Positions 14,481 through 27,924 are shown, counted from the stretch's first letter. The stretch is DNA of 64,000 bases from Crotophaga sulcirostris (GCA_013397455.1 VYZB01000386.1:300755-364754), one strand, 5' to 3'. Notes: a model not told the origin generated them from the letters alone. A program made the numbers and translations.

Positions 14481-14540
14481 ATGGTGGGTGCTGTAGAAAC
14501 AGAAAATACAGTGTCCCTGCCTGTAAAAGTTGAATTTACC
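14481..14540. repeat. Possible ancient amniote interspersed-repeat remnant
   Basis: The sequence GGTGCTGTAGAAACAGAAAA followed by ACAGTGTCCCTGCCTGTAAA resembles, from memory, an old tetrapod repeat consensus of the type 'ggtgctgta-caaacac...agacagtccctgcc...aagcttacaatc'. The match is to a short stretch only and the family name is not recoverable by eye. It could equally be unique intron sequence. Confidence 0.35.
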
Positions 14541-17500
14541 ATGCAGTGTTAGGTTTTAAGAGTAACAATGAAACTGTGCTGCTATGAGCTGAGTGCAGTT
14601 TTTAACCTTTTAATGTATATAGGTGTTCTGGTTGTTCTGATTTTTGAACAAGAATGTCAAACAGATGCTAATAAGATCCTCTGTTATGACACATAAACTG
14701 CTGCCTCTATATGTTTTGAGGATGTCTTAATCTTTTCAAGATTTTATCACATTGTGATGGTCTTTGTGTTCTTGTTCCTTGCAGTGCCTAGTGTTCTCGA
14801 AGAAAAGATCATTTCATAAGATGCTAAACATTTAACTTTGGTATCGGTGAAATTTTGCCAAGAAAGTTGCATTTGGAGGCAGTGAATGTATATAGAGTGA
14901 ATTTGTCCAGCTATAATTACACTCTTGAAAAAAATGATATCTGTAATTGAATGTGTTAACTGTACTCTAGACTTGGTCTTTCTGCCAAGTGACAGTCCCT
15001 CATGTATTTCTTTATAGCTTTTATTTTTTCAGATCTATATGGCCCCAATGTCTAGGGAGATTTAATGATATTTAAAGACCCAAAACCTCAAAATCCAACT
15101 TTGCCTGAGTGAACAAAACATTATGAAAGGAATCGGAATTTGCTTTTACATACACAGAACTAAAAGAACAGTACTGGCGCCCGCAAGCAGAGCCAGGGGA
15201 AATAGACCGAAGAAGTTCATTAATTTTTTACTCTATGACATAGATTAGGACAGAAAATTGCACTGTCCTTCATGGAGAATGTCTTGAGACATCCAGGGGT
15301 AAAGGAAGAAAAACCCTCATAAACTAAGTGAGCCATGTATTCAGGTATGTAGGCTGAAGTATAGAGAAAAAGGAAGACCGCATACCGTTAAAGTGTGTGT
15401 AGTTAATGACTAATGTCTTGTATTGCACTTGGGAGTTAAGTGGATACTTTATCTTACATAATTTGAAAGATTGAATGTTATTGCAGTGTATGGTTATGAA
15501 CTTTGAAAAAATATCTGAAGTTTTAAGTAAGGTTCTGTTTAATGGTGGCTTTGTCATTGATTTTGTTGTGAATACTTAGCACAGTTTTTGGGAATGGGAG
15601 AAATGGACTCAGATAAAGACAGCAAGATGGGAAGGATCAGGGGAGGAGGACTGAGGAATTCTTAACTTCAGAAACAGAAAGATAAAAGAATTGGAAACTG
15701 AAAGTGTCAGTTTGAGGTGGGGGGAAAAAGAGGTAAAGTTTTTTTTGTTGCTTTGTTTTGCTCTTTCCTCTACTTGCTAATCTAATTTCCATGTCCTCTT
15801 CTGCTCTGGTCCTCCATTTATCCCTATCACAAACACTTTCCTACCAGCTATTTGGTCTGGTGAAATACTGGTAAAATGGTAGAATGTATGTTAATTATAT
15901 ATTGGAAGAAAGTTGAATCTGGTGGATGGCTTCCCTGGCTAGAAATTTTTTAAACTCTTCCTCTAGCATGTACCCAGCTATTTTGATTATGGAACAAAAA
16001 TAAACATACATATTAAAAACTCAATCGAAGCCTTTAAAGTTCTTTTGCTTAGTTTTCAAGTGGAACAAACAGAACAGATCAGTCTGACCCAGGAGATAAA
16101 ACTGTGACCTTGCACTGACTATCATTACTAGAAAATTATTCCACATCTGAGATTTAGAAAGAGAAGTTCTTTTTCCACAGAATAGGCATAATTGAATGTT
16201 TACTTCTTTTCTTGAGTTCTTGAGGAGTGACTTACTTAACATGAATAGTCTGAAAACCAAGTCCTTATTTTAGGAGGTAATTTAAATTGAATTGCACATG
16301 GGAGCCTGAATGCATCAATTTAACAAAGTTAGAGAATAATATGACAATTTTGATTTCTGCTTTCACTGAAGAAAACAGTTCAGAAGCAAACTTCAGCTTT
16401 TTGGCCCCAGTTGCTAAACATCCCAGCCACCTGACCTTGCACTTTCAGAAATTCTTCTATATTAGACTGACACCTTAAGATTTGTTTTTTTTTCATGTAA
16501 AACCTTTGACTCCCAGGATACAGGAGTTTTATCTGAAGTAGGAAATAATTTAAAATGGCTTATTTTTAACGCGGGTAAACATGGTTCACTTCACTGCTGA
16601 GACCCTCATGTGAAGTATGCATTCATAGTCTCTAGCAATGACTAAATACTTAATTTGCAGAAACTTTTTTTTCAAAGCCTTGCTCATAAGCTGTCCTTTA
16701 ATCACATAGAATTCAAATGTGTGCATAGATCTTCTTCTCAGGAATTTCTGATGTTTTGTGTCAAGTTACATGTTCATTATGTCTATAACTTAATTTCTAC
16801 ACAGTTTAAAGCACTGATTCATTTTATAAAACATGATGAGTAGTCTGTGTATCCTTGAGAATCTGTTCACCCCTCTTCATACATTTTAGTTCCTGAATTT
16901 GCTCCATGAACAGCCATGGTTTGGACTGAAGGCAGGAGATTAAATTCAAGTCTGCTTCTGGAACTCATCCCAGCTTTCAGCTACACATACTTTTGGTATA
17001 TTCATTTTTGGGCACTTTGTGAAGAACACCTTGCATGCAGACTGTTGTGTGCTTCTGACTTTGCCTCGATCCAAGATCAAAATTTAATTTATTTCACTTT
17101 TCAGTAACTGCTGACTATAACAATTTGAAGACTCAATTTAGGCTGTATTGAAAGAAAGATTTCTTTATTGGCAGTTTTACAGCAGAAGTGAAAATTGTTA
17201 AATAAAAGCCAGCACAGGTATAAAAATAAGCTTGACTAAAGTGTGTAACAAAAAAGTTTTGTCATCTTGTTCCTAACTCTACATTGCAAAATACATCTTA
17301 AAAGTCTTGGACAGTGCAAATGTCTTACTCCACACTCCTTGAGAAGGTAAACGTTGCTGTCTGTGGGCATCTCTTGAGGATTCAGTGACACTCCATGAGT
17401 TCTAGCAGGAGCTTCCTATCCTGGCTGATCAAATTCAGCTTTCATTTAACAACGTTTTTTGGAGAATGGCTTGATTGGTCTATGTTTAAGTGTAAACTGA

Positions 17501-19158
17501 TTCATCTGGGCTAGAAGCTTAAGAGCAGAACATATAGATATGACTTCTCAAGGAAAATAAGGACTGTTGAGCTCCCCTGTAAGACACAGCTGTGATGATG
17601 CAGCCTTCTGGATTCAGATTGGACTGTGTCAGCCCTCAGTGTGAGAAGCCAGTCAAACTGTTTATCCTTTCATTTTCCATCTTTGGCTACCTGATACGCA
17701 AAGCTTCCAGCAGTTTTCTCCTGGTGGGTAGTCAAGTTTTTCACGTGAGGCAGCAGGAGCCTGGCAGCGTACAAACCTTTGAGGGCCAGTTGGGGAAAGC
17801 TTGTGTGTCAAGAAATCTTTATATGCTGCATTGACTTTGAGCTTTACAAAACGGAAGTTGGAGAAGAGATCAGAGACAAAATAAATGAAGATGTGGAGTG
17901 CGCTGGAGATTTGCCAGTGCTGATTTGAGGAGGAGTTCTAGTTATCTGCATTGTCCTTATTCTTTTCTTTTTTTCTTTTTTCCTCTGATTAGAGAGAATA
18001 CTTCACTGATACACTTTTCACTGCAGATACATGAGAAGTTTGTCGTCTGAAGGCTGATAATTGCACAAGGATCATCCAAAGACCAGTTCTGCGATTGTGT
18101 TTATTCATAGCTCAGATGACAATGCTCTGAGCTGCTAGGCAGATAGCTGGGTGAATAATTTTTTGTCTGCTACATAGTGCAAAAAAATGTGATGCGTCCA
18201 AGTCCTTAAAAAAAAAAAAAAGAAATCACTGATATAAAATCAAAGCATTCATTGCAGAATTAAAATGTATAGCAAATCAATTAGGTATAAATATTGTGCA
18301 TTAACCTCAAAGTGCGAGCAAAGATTTGCAATGAAAATCATTCTTATATCAAAATAATAAGACAACATAGATCTTAAATGTAAAGCTTTGCCTGTCAGGA
18401 CATGCACCCATCCTGCTGATCTTCTGTCATACCTGCTTTTTTTTCCTGTTCAATCTACTAGTAGTCATCAGTAATGTGGGGAAGGAGGATCGTCATCTCC
18501 TATCATGTATACTTAAGTAAGCATCAGTGAATTAACTGACACTGATACTTAACCTGGTATGTTTAGGTTTCAGGTTTAATGCTTCTGTTGAGATTGAGCG
18601 GTGGCTGTTCAGAACCCTTATGAGTATTGCTCCAGGAGCTTGACTTTACCTCTGTAGGAGGGGATGCATTGTGTCAATCTGTCTACATCCATACATATAT
18701 GAAAGTCTGGCACTCTTGAGGTGAATAAGAGTTTTGCTGCTGAGGCAGGAGTTGATGATCTAACACAGACAAGCTGGAAGCTTGGGGAAGCAACACCTTT
18801 GCAATGAATTGTATTCCCTTTATAGCCATAAAAATATAACAACTTCTATATACTGGAGTATGGAGAGAAATAGTGCTTTCAACTTGGAAAAGAAACCGTA
18901 GTTTATAGTTTACACTTAGTCGAAGCTCAAAGTCTTTTCCAAACACAAATTTCAACACATTCTGTGTAGTCACCATCCTTTCTCTAAAATAACTCAACCA
19001 ACAGCAGCAAATCATACAGTTCTTCTTGTAATGTAACATGGATTGTAGATTTCCAAGGTCAGGTTAGCTCAAAGTCTGTTGCTCGGAGAAAGCATACTAG
19101 TTGAGCAGCTCTGCCATGAAGTACATTTTGACTTCACACCTAGTTCTCTGTTTCTTAG

Positions 19159-19367
19159 GACTTACACCATTTAGCTGATAAACTGTCTGATTTCAAAGAC
19201 CAGAAAGTGCAAAGTCTTGTCTATGAGCACACAAGAAGGTACAAGGAAAAATATCCATACTCGTCTGGGGAACGCTTATAAAGTTGACCAAATTCCTGTG
19301 GGAGTGCAGTACTGCTGAGATAGCAGATGAGATACGGATGGGTTCTTCTTGGTACTTAGTATTCCAG
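19159..19367 (+). other. Exon-like block of unknown identity with a broken reading frame
   Basis: A good acceptor-like tract (CTCTGTTTCTTAG, ending at 19158) precedes an open frame of 40 codons (19159-19278), which begins DLHHLADKLSDFKDQK and ends at TAA 19279-19281. From 19269 a second frame, shifted by one base, stays open and protein-like through a donor-like CAG|GTAAAT at 19367/19368. I do not recognise the peptide. If spliced into FARS2 it would have to enter in phase 1, where it meets TGA at 19176-19178, so it could act only as a truncating cassette. It may be a decayed exon, a fragment of a retrocopy, or chance: a stop-free run of 40 codons is not rare in DNA this AT-rich. Confidence 0.25.
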
Positions 19368-20644
19368 GTAAATAGGCAGATTCAAATTAATTAAAATATT
19401 CAAAGTGATGACTGTGTCTCTTTTCCCAAGCTTATTATGCCTGCCTCTATTTAAACAGGACTCTGGGCTGTTTCATCTGAACGTGGAACGTGACACCTCA
19501 GGGTGTTGTCAATGCCCAAAGAAATGAAACTCTCTCCTTTCTGACAGGAGACACAAGGGTCAGAAAAAAGACTTCTGCCTCCAGCCTCTGACATGATGGT
19601 GGAGAAGCTGCCCAGTTAAAAGTTTCCAAAAATTTAGACTTTAATACTGGAGGAGGCAGGTGTGGCCTTGCTCTAACTGGGTAACTGTGAGACATGCAGC
19701 AGTATTATATGATTCAGGAGCACGCTGCCAGAGCTGATGGTGAATAGTCAAGTCTGTGACACATGCATGCATCCTCTCAGCCTAAGTGTGTTTATTTAGG
19801 CATTATTTTAAGTTTTAAAAAGCTCTGAGCCTTTGCCAGAGCTGCTGGACTCTCAGCTTATTTCAAAACCAGTAGGGTGATGCCTAAACAGGGAGTTGGT
19901 TCCTGGTGCTGAAAAAATCCCCACTTAATGTCTTGGTGCTTCTGCCCTGTAAATGGAGATATGAATATTTACTTTCCTAAGAGAAATGTAGCACCATTAA
20001 TATCTGTACAGCTCTACTGTATTAAATATTGCTGGCTTTTTTGTATTTATTGCTGCATAAAAGAGACTTGGGGGGGGCAGTGTCTTGTCCCAGGGGCAGC
20101 AGCCCAGGAGTTCCCTGGCGAGAGGTGTGATGCTAATGCAACAGTACCACACATCCCATTGCTCTGTTTCTTCTAGATGCCTCGAAAGAGGTGTTTTTGA
20201 TCCTCTCAAATGTTGGTAACGATGTTAGTGCTGCATATGCTTGACCTGGTCTGTCAGGCCAAGTGGATTATTCTGAACTGGAAACTCATGTCTACATGTC
20301 TTATAAAACACAACTGAATCTTGTGAAGTACTCAGCTCTAAGGAGAACAAACAGAAGCAATGTATGGCAATATGTAGCATTTCTCCAAGTCTGTCTGAAA
20401 CTTTGGACACAAATTACCAAGGGTGTGTCTTTACTTTATTACTGCTTTTGGTTCCAGGACTCACTCTTGCTGCAGATTTTGATGTAGGTATGATCTTTCC
20501 TATAGCCTTTAGATCTTTCATTTGGCAAGGTACTTGTAGGCTTTTCTGTCTTGCCACTTCACCTTTTTTTTTTTTTTCTTGGTAAATAGCTCAAAATTTA
20601 TTGGCAGTTTTTCATGTTGTGAACTTGAGCTCTTGAGTTTTTAA

Positions 20645-20917
<273 letters not shown>

Positions 20918-21794
20918 TAACAGATTAGGTTTTAAATCAACAGCTTTCCAGCTATCATGATCGTCTGATACACTGCAATAAAATCCAGCTTTTGATGATA
21001 ACATTTTTTTTCAGCCAGATAATGTTGTGAGTTGATACCAACTGAATATCTCTTTTCTGAGTAATGCTTAAGCATGTATTTGACTTTTAAATTTATCTAG
21101 AACAGGAATTGATTTAGGCTTATGTCTCGTTTGGATATGTGCTTGAATTGTGTCCATAGTTCTGTTTCATTATAAAAATGTGTTTGATGCTGAGCATTCA
21201 GATATTGTAATACATTACAAAATTTTCCCATTGTTTTCACTCTATGTTCATTGAAGGAAATGTGAGTTGCATTGTTAAACTTTTGCAAAATGCTTTGTGA
21301 AATTGTCTTGCTGTCTTCAATATGTCGGCTCTTTCCTCCAGGTGATAGTGGAGGGAGAGTGCAGACCCAGCTTGTTTCTTTTTAACTCCTCTACAGAGGT
21401 GACATTTGTAGTTGGCAACCTTGTCTTACTTTTTGTGGTTGCAAAGTAATCATGCATGACTGGATTGAGTGGAAGTGCTACTTCCATAATTTCCTTCGTC
21501 ATGAGCACAGGAAGGTTCAAGTCAGCTGGTATCAGTGGTCATTGGGGCAGTTGAGCTGACACAGCTGTGTAGATGCTTGATGAGTACTAAAGCAGAAAAA
21601 CACTTTTTGCTGCCTTTTACCATTTTCCTTGCTTTGTTATATTTTTTAAGAATTGAAAATACAAAAGGGAAAATCAACAGTGATTATGACCGGATGATAT
21701 CTGAGCAGTCTCCACATCAACTCAGTAGCGGCATCAATTTTTTTGATTCATGGCAATTCGGGAACATCTTTGATAGACACAAAATGTCCAAATG

Positions 21795-21915
21795 GTATTT
21801 AGATGGGTTGAGGGGGTGGGTTGGGTTTTCTGTTTTGTTTGGGGCTTTTATGGCTTGGTTTGTGCTTTTTGTGGGGGTTTTTTTGGTTTTTCTGGTTTGG
21901 GTTTTTTTTTGGCGA
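21795..21915 (+). repeat. G/T-rich low-complexity tract with a G-quadruplex motif
   Basis: About 120 bases consist almost only of G and T runs, including many GGTTT and TTTGG units. At the 5' end (21805-21825) four G-runs of three or more are separated by loops of 4, 1 and 2 bases, which fits the canonical G3+N1-7 quadruplex pattern on the coding strand. It would therefore also be present in FARS2 pre-mRNA. Long apparent frames across it are low-complexity artefacts rich in Gly, Phe and Trp. Confidence 0.75.
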
Positions 21916-24900
21916 TACTGGCATTGCAGTATTCAGAAAGAATTTCTTTACAGAAAGAAGACAGGTTTTTGCCCCTGTTCCTGCAGGTAGGTCTGCCTGT
22001 ACATTTCCCTGATCTCCTATGGAATCTTTGGTCAATAAGGAGTGCTCAAGTCTCCTTCTTTTCATCCCGTATCTCTCTGATGGGTGTTATTCCTAAGGAG
22101 CATGAATTGTAACTTTTTTTATAGATTGCAATCTGATCTCTGATAGAACTAAGATGAGATTTCTTGCTTGCTTTAAAATTGCGGGTCAACCTCAAACTGA
22201 TATTAGAAGTGGACTGGGATTTTAGGGAAGGCCCAGGTTGTTGGAATGATATGATCTGATGTTGAAGGTGAACCAAAAAGAAGGCTGGGTGTCTGACTTC
22301 TCTTAGTTGCATATCATTTTCATGTTCGGCTTTAGATAAAGTCAGGTGTAATGAACTTATCTGAAAATGACAGAGGCATGGGTTACCCTCTATAGGCTCA
22401 GAGGAAAGAATACAGTTTCTAAGAAGCTAAAAATGAAAGAAAACCTTTTTCTTTTTCTCCTTTTTTTTAAATTGGTGCTGTTTGCTAACCTTAGCTGAGC
22501 AGGAGTCACTGGGAGCACATGGTTTTGCACTGTTTTGCTGGGTAACTGTCTGTATCATCAATAGGAGAGTGGTGACAAGGTCTTGATAGATTTGAAGCAT
22601 TTCTTCCTCCTGAGCAGGATTGGTTCCAGCTGGCATTGGTTCAACTTGGAGGTTGAGCAAGTTCTACAGTCCAAAACTGATGTTGTAGAGAAAGTCAGGA
22701 AGTTGAGACTTGCTGGCTGAAATATATTATAAAATAATAACATGAATCAGGAGATACGATGCAATAGGTGAGGGACTTCAAGGAAGAGAAATTTTGTGCT
22801 GCCACTGTACTCTAACTTCAACTGATGGGAAAGACCAGAGTAATATTATCGGGCCATTATCTTATGCTTTATTACATTAACGTGTTGGCAGTTGTCATAT
22901 CCCAACACACAGGCCAATGAAAAGTGTACAGATTGGGAGAATGAGGGACATGGGAAAGAGTCAGCAGAGGTGGAAAGATGAGTTATTTTCAATCTTTTGT
23001 TTCTCTCTTTTGAAGAAATTATATGGCCAGTGTGTTAGACACGGAATTTCAAGCACTTCTTACGGCTTTCCTCCCCACCTTCCCCCACCTCCCCTTTTAA
23101 CACATACATACACACCCTCCACTTGCATGTCCCATCTTCAGTCTTGGTAGAATAATTCTTCCTAACTCATAGTTTACATTTTTCAACTCTGTCTCTGAAT
23201 ATAAGAAACTAGGGGCAAGCCTGTTCTTTTCTTTAAAAGGAAGTCTGTATCTAGCTTTCATCTGGTATCTTACATTCTGCTTTTTCGAGCAAAATACTTG
23301 TATATACTTCTGGTATATACTGGCATTTCTTTTTAAAGGGTTAGTGACCCTTTGAATGAGAATACTGGGAAATAATCTTTGGTGATTTCATAAGATCTCA
23401 GATAATGTGAGTTAATAAGCCAGTTTTTCCTTCTTTCTGTTCTGTGTTATTTTTCAGGTATGCTGTAAAACCAAATTAGCAGATCTTCTGCACCTGTCTA
23501 CTTTCTAAAGAGTCATAATTAATGAATCACATGGTTTATTTATACCATATTTGAAAGAAAACTTTTAGCCTGTCTTCTAGCGTTGATGGTGTAAGAAATC
23601 TCAATGGATATTAAAAAAGCATCAGATCTTACACATGCAAGGCCATGCAGCACTTTTCAGCCTGACTGAACTGAACCAAGACAGGTGTTCTGAGAGCCTT
23701 TCATTACACAAATTGAATCCTACAGCCTCAGAAGGCCTGGGTAAATGTCCATCCATTATGTGCTTAAATGAAATAGACCTCTCACCCTTTGGAAACACCC
23801 TCATCCTTTCTTATAATCTGAATATTGTCCACCAACATAAATATTTTTCTTTCTTTTTATTAAAATGTGCTTCAAATACTTGAAGTCCGCATTACATAGC
23901 AGTAACCTTTAATAACAGCGGGACTATTATTATTAATAGCTCTTGTTAAAAAATGGAATGTAATTGGAGTATTTTCTTGGGATTTAAAGTATATCTTTTC
24001 TGCTTTTTAACAGTCTGAATGTATCAGACTTTTCCCTGTGTCATCAAATGCTCAGTATAAGTGTGCAGGCTTCAGTGGGTCAAAAAACTGCTGGGAAAAG
24101 CTGACAGAGCTTGTATCACTGTGGCCACTGAGCACAGCGGTGTTAGAGTGCTGCTCCCCACAGATCAGATTATTGCATTGATTTGGATTTCCAAATCACT
24201 CCAACTATAATTTGACACAAGTCCCAGCAGTGTGGGGGATCAGAGGCTGGTATCTTGCCTTCAATCACTTGTGTAGGGCGTCTGTTCAGGCTGTGAAAAG
24301 AAAGGCTGAGGATGGACAGGACAGGAAAGACTAAGCACCTGCAAGGCGTAATGTGATAAAACAAATAGCTTGGATCTGATCTAGTATGCTGTGTTACATC
24401 TGTGTTTGCCAGGGCTCTGAGCACAGTTGCACATAATGGCTTTCCGGTTCATGCTGAGCCAGCATTCTTACAAAAAAGATGTGTCCGTGGGCTGACAACT
24501 CTCAAGAAAAGGTACAAAAATGAAATGACATTTAGGGAAGGAAGGCACTTGCAGTTCAGATGGAGTGTGGTGTGCCCAGAGGTGTTGATTAAAACGAATG
24601 GGCTCTGGCAGCAGAACAGTTCCTGGAACCTCCATCATTTTGCTGCCACGGCGAGCAAGCAGCATGTCGTGTCGATTGACTGCTGATGCATTCTCTCTTG
24701 CAAAGTCACTTTCATTTGATGCTGCTGGCGACTGTGCTGCTGTTGTTTTAAAGAATTATTTCGATTGCTCAAGTCTTGTGGCCCGGACTGAGGTCAAGCA
24801 GAAGCTTATTTATGCTCTTCTAAGGGAAGCACTGGTACAGAGGGAATCTAGATCAGATTCCTAGCTAGACTGCAGACTTCCTCTGTAACATTATGGGAGT

Positions 24901-26619
24901 TGCTTTCTTCTTCTTTTCCTCATTTCTACAATATCTGTAATATTCTGCAGTATCTGCAATAAGCCTAGCACTACCTACTTTTTCCCATCTTCTTCCATCA
25001 TCTTCAGGGGCTGCCCCTTCCTTGTATCTGCTGGAACATGCAGTCTCTCCAAACTTAGTTACTTCATAATAACCTGTTAGCTTCAATACTCAAAATAATG
25101 GACTTTCTAACCAGGATCATTCTGATGGTGCTGGGATAGGCGAAGGTCCTAGGGCAGCTCTTCTGGGAGACCTGAAAGGCTAGTAACCTTCAGCAGTGTA
25201 GTGAGGAGAGTTGACAAGCAGCTTGAATTGACAGTGTTCACCTCCTGCACAGCTGTAGCCAGAATGGTGCACGTGGCCCTAACCTACGAGACCATCTCTA
25301 CTTTGAAAAGTGAAGAGTCAAGGTTAGCAGAGATGAGAAAAAGTATATCTTCAGCAAGACAGAGATGTGTGGGGAAAAAATGTGATTCATTATATGGGAA
25401 AGGGAATCAAAGTGGGCTCATCTTTCTCCAGTGCAAGATAGCAAAGGGTGAGCCTCACTCACTCCCATTTGCCTTTGCCTAGTGTGTCATAGGAATTAAG
25501 CCCCTATTCTAATGACAAAGAATTAATCCAGTAACCCAGTTTGTACTTTTTGCTATGTATTTGAGCCCTCTTGTTCCCACGGTTGCACAGTGCAATTTTT
25601 TTACCTTACTGTGTGGTTTTCAGTTTCCTGAGACAGTCATCATCCCTGTCCACCTTTCCTGTGCGCATACCTGATTGTTGTGAGGCATATAGCTTGTCCT
25701 GAAGCTTTAGGAGATGCTGAATGTAAAGCACACTGGGACGTCCAAGGGAAACTTTTGCAAATCATCTTAGACCATCCATCTAAGACCATCTTAGTCTATA
25801 ACCTTTATTCCATGTTTGAGAAGGAGAGTATTAGCCAGCCATTTCAACCAGTTTGATCTTACTACATTCACTGCACAGGGTGGCTCTGTCTGATCGATCA
25901 TTACTATGCTACTCGATGTAATTTATATTTATCTTCTTAGTCTGTGATTAGCTCTATTTGCCAATAAAAAGGTACATAGATTCACTGGCTGCTACATTTT
26001 GAGTTATTTTTCATCAAGATTAGGTAACTCCATGCTTAAATGGTTATTCATTTATTACGCTTACTTTCTAATAGTGCATCTATTAAAGACAAATACACAA
26101 CCATTAGCATGTAAATTTAACTTGGATGTGTGAACAAATGAAGTACAGCCTTAACTGTGATTTATTGTCTAATTAGTTTTACTGTAATTGAACATATATA
26201 ATGTGTTGTGTCTACGTATGTGGAGGTACAACAGAGAATAGATGATGGTGTAGCCTAAACATTTTATTGGCATGACTTTGGAAAGATTGAATTCCTTATG
26301 AGTAATTTATATAGATCATCTTAAATGATGGCCAATAAAACCTTTACAGTTCTCTTTATCATCTTAGGTTTGTCTGTATACTCTGCAGAACATAGTGAGA
26401 CTCCTCTTTTTTCTAGTGTGGAATAGCCTTGGAAAGAAGGCAAAAATATTTTCTTCATTGTGGAGATGCTGCACTAAGCTGCACGATTGGATTAGAAATC
26501 ACTTGATCATCAAGTCTTCTCTCATCAGGATGTTCCATCTCAGTGTTTGTAGCCAGTGCTGGTATTGAAGCTCTAGGAACCTGAGCCCTCTGGCCCCAGA
26601 CAGGCAAAGTACTGAAGCA

Positions 26620-26700
26620 CATGCTGAGCTTTAAACTTGCAAGTAGTCCCATTTAAATCAATGGGATAGTTCCTGTGCTCAGTCAAACATTACCTAAATG
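26620..26700. repeat. Ancient palindromic repeat remnant, copy 1
   Basis: The segment is centred on the 18-bp inverted repeat CCCATT-TAAATC-AATGGG (26648-26665) and flanked by GCAAGTAGT and ATAGTTCCTGTGC. From memory, it resembles a dispersed reptile/bird repeat in which 'agtagtcccattga...tcaatgggactact' forms a long hairpin. A second copy of the same core arms lies at 55565-55582. I leave the family unnamed. Confidence 0.45.
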
Positions 26701-27924
26701 CCTAAATCGTTTCAGGTCAGAGATCTCCGTACTTCTTGTGATCCTACTGAGAGTGATCAGCACCTTGCAGGGCTGAAGTAGAAGAGACTTTCAGGATGGC
26801 TGTTATAAGCAAGAAGAGTTTAATCTGACAAGCCACAAACTTAATTTGCAAAATCTTTGATGCAAGCTTGTTTTATTGGTCAACACCTGGGTAAAGTAAG
26901 TCAACAAACAAGCAAGAAATGAGAGAGTGGATGGACTGTCATATGAGACTGGGTATAGGAAAAGCGAACCACTGAGATAAGACAAAGTAAGAGGAAGGTA
27001 AAAGAGAGAAGAGGTGTACTTGAAGCATTTGGGTCAATATGAAAAAGTCTGGGGACAAACAGAGAAACTTTAAACAAGATGAGGGGAGGCAGAGTGGGAA
27101 GAGGAGAAAGACACAGAAAAGGAGGGTAGGTTTAAAGCAAAAAACTATTGGCACTGATTCAAAAGTATTTTTCTAAATCAATCAGAAGGTCTTCCCAGTC
27201 TTTGTTCTGTACACAACTACTCTTGATCACCTTTCAAAAAGTAAAGAAGTATGAGTAATGACTAAAATTATGACCACAAGTAGTTCTGTACTTTATTATT
27301 ATCAGTCTCAGGATGAGAGTTGGTGTTGAAAGCAAGGAATGTGTTGTCTGAAAGTAGTGATTGAAACATTTATTGCAGCTGTCCAAAACTCAGGCATACC
27401 TCAGAAATGGAAGAGGAGTGATGAAAACTGGAATATTCAATGCTATCTTATCCTAATTTAATCTTTTTGACTTTTAAGTCCAGTTCTAAAAAATAAGCAG
27501 CTTACATACCAGTGAACTGCAAATGAGTAATACAGTGGCTTTTCCATCATATGATGTAGTAAACAGATGTTCAGACACACATGCAGTTTCCCTGGAGCAC
27601 AACTGGACCTGTGTTCTCAACCTTTCAAGGTAATGAATTTTCCAAATGCATCCGGTGCTTTCTTTCTCTGGCTATTCTTAACTTTTTATTTCCCCAAGTA
27701 AGACCTAAATGAGGATCCCTTACCACAGCTAATGGTCTATAGACTATCTGTCTCTTGTTTAAAAGAGAGGTTGTGTCTGACCCTGTACAGAAGTGCAGGT
27801 GTGGGAAGGCGTTGAAGAGTGTTGCCTGTATTAGTTCTGTGTGCTAGGAACAGCAAAATGGGAATCAAAGGTGTACCCTGTCTTATCTTCCCACTGCATC
27901 TTTACCTTAGCTTTCATTCATCTT

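Noticed and set aside
15175..15183. TGGCGCCCG, identical to the start of a retroviral tRNA-Lys primer-binding site.
   Set aside because: Only nine bases match and what follows diverges. There is no LTR end immediately upstream and no gag-like frame downstream. A nine-base match in 64 kb (both strands) is not surprising.
23073..23094. C-rich tract that looks like a minus-strand G-quadruplex.
   Set aside because: It has only three runs of three or more Cs, so it does not meet the four-run requirement.
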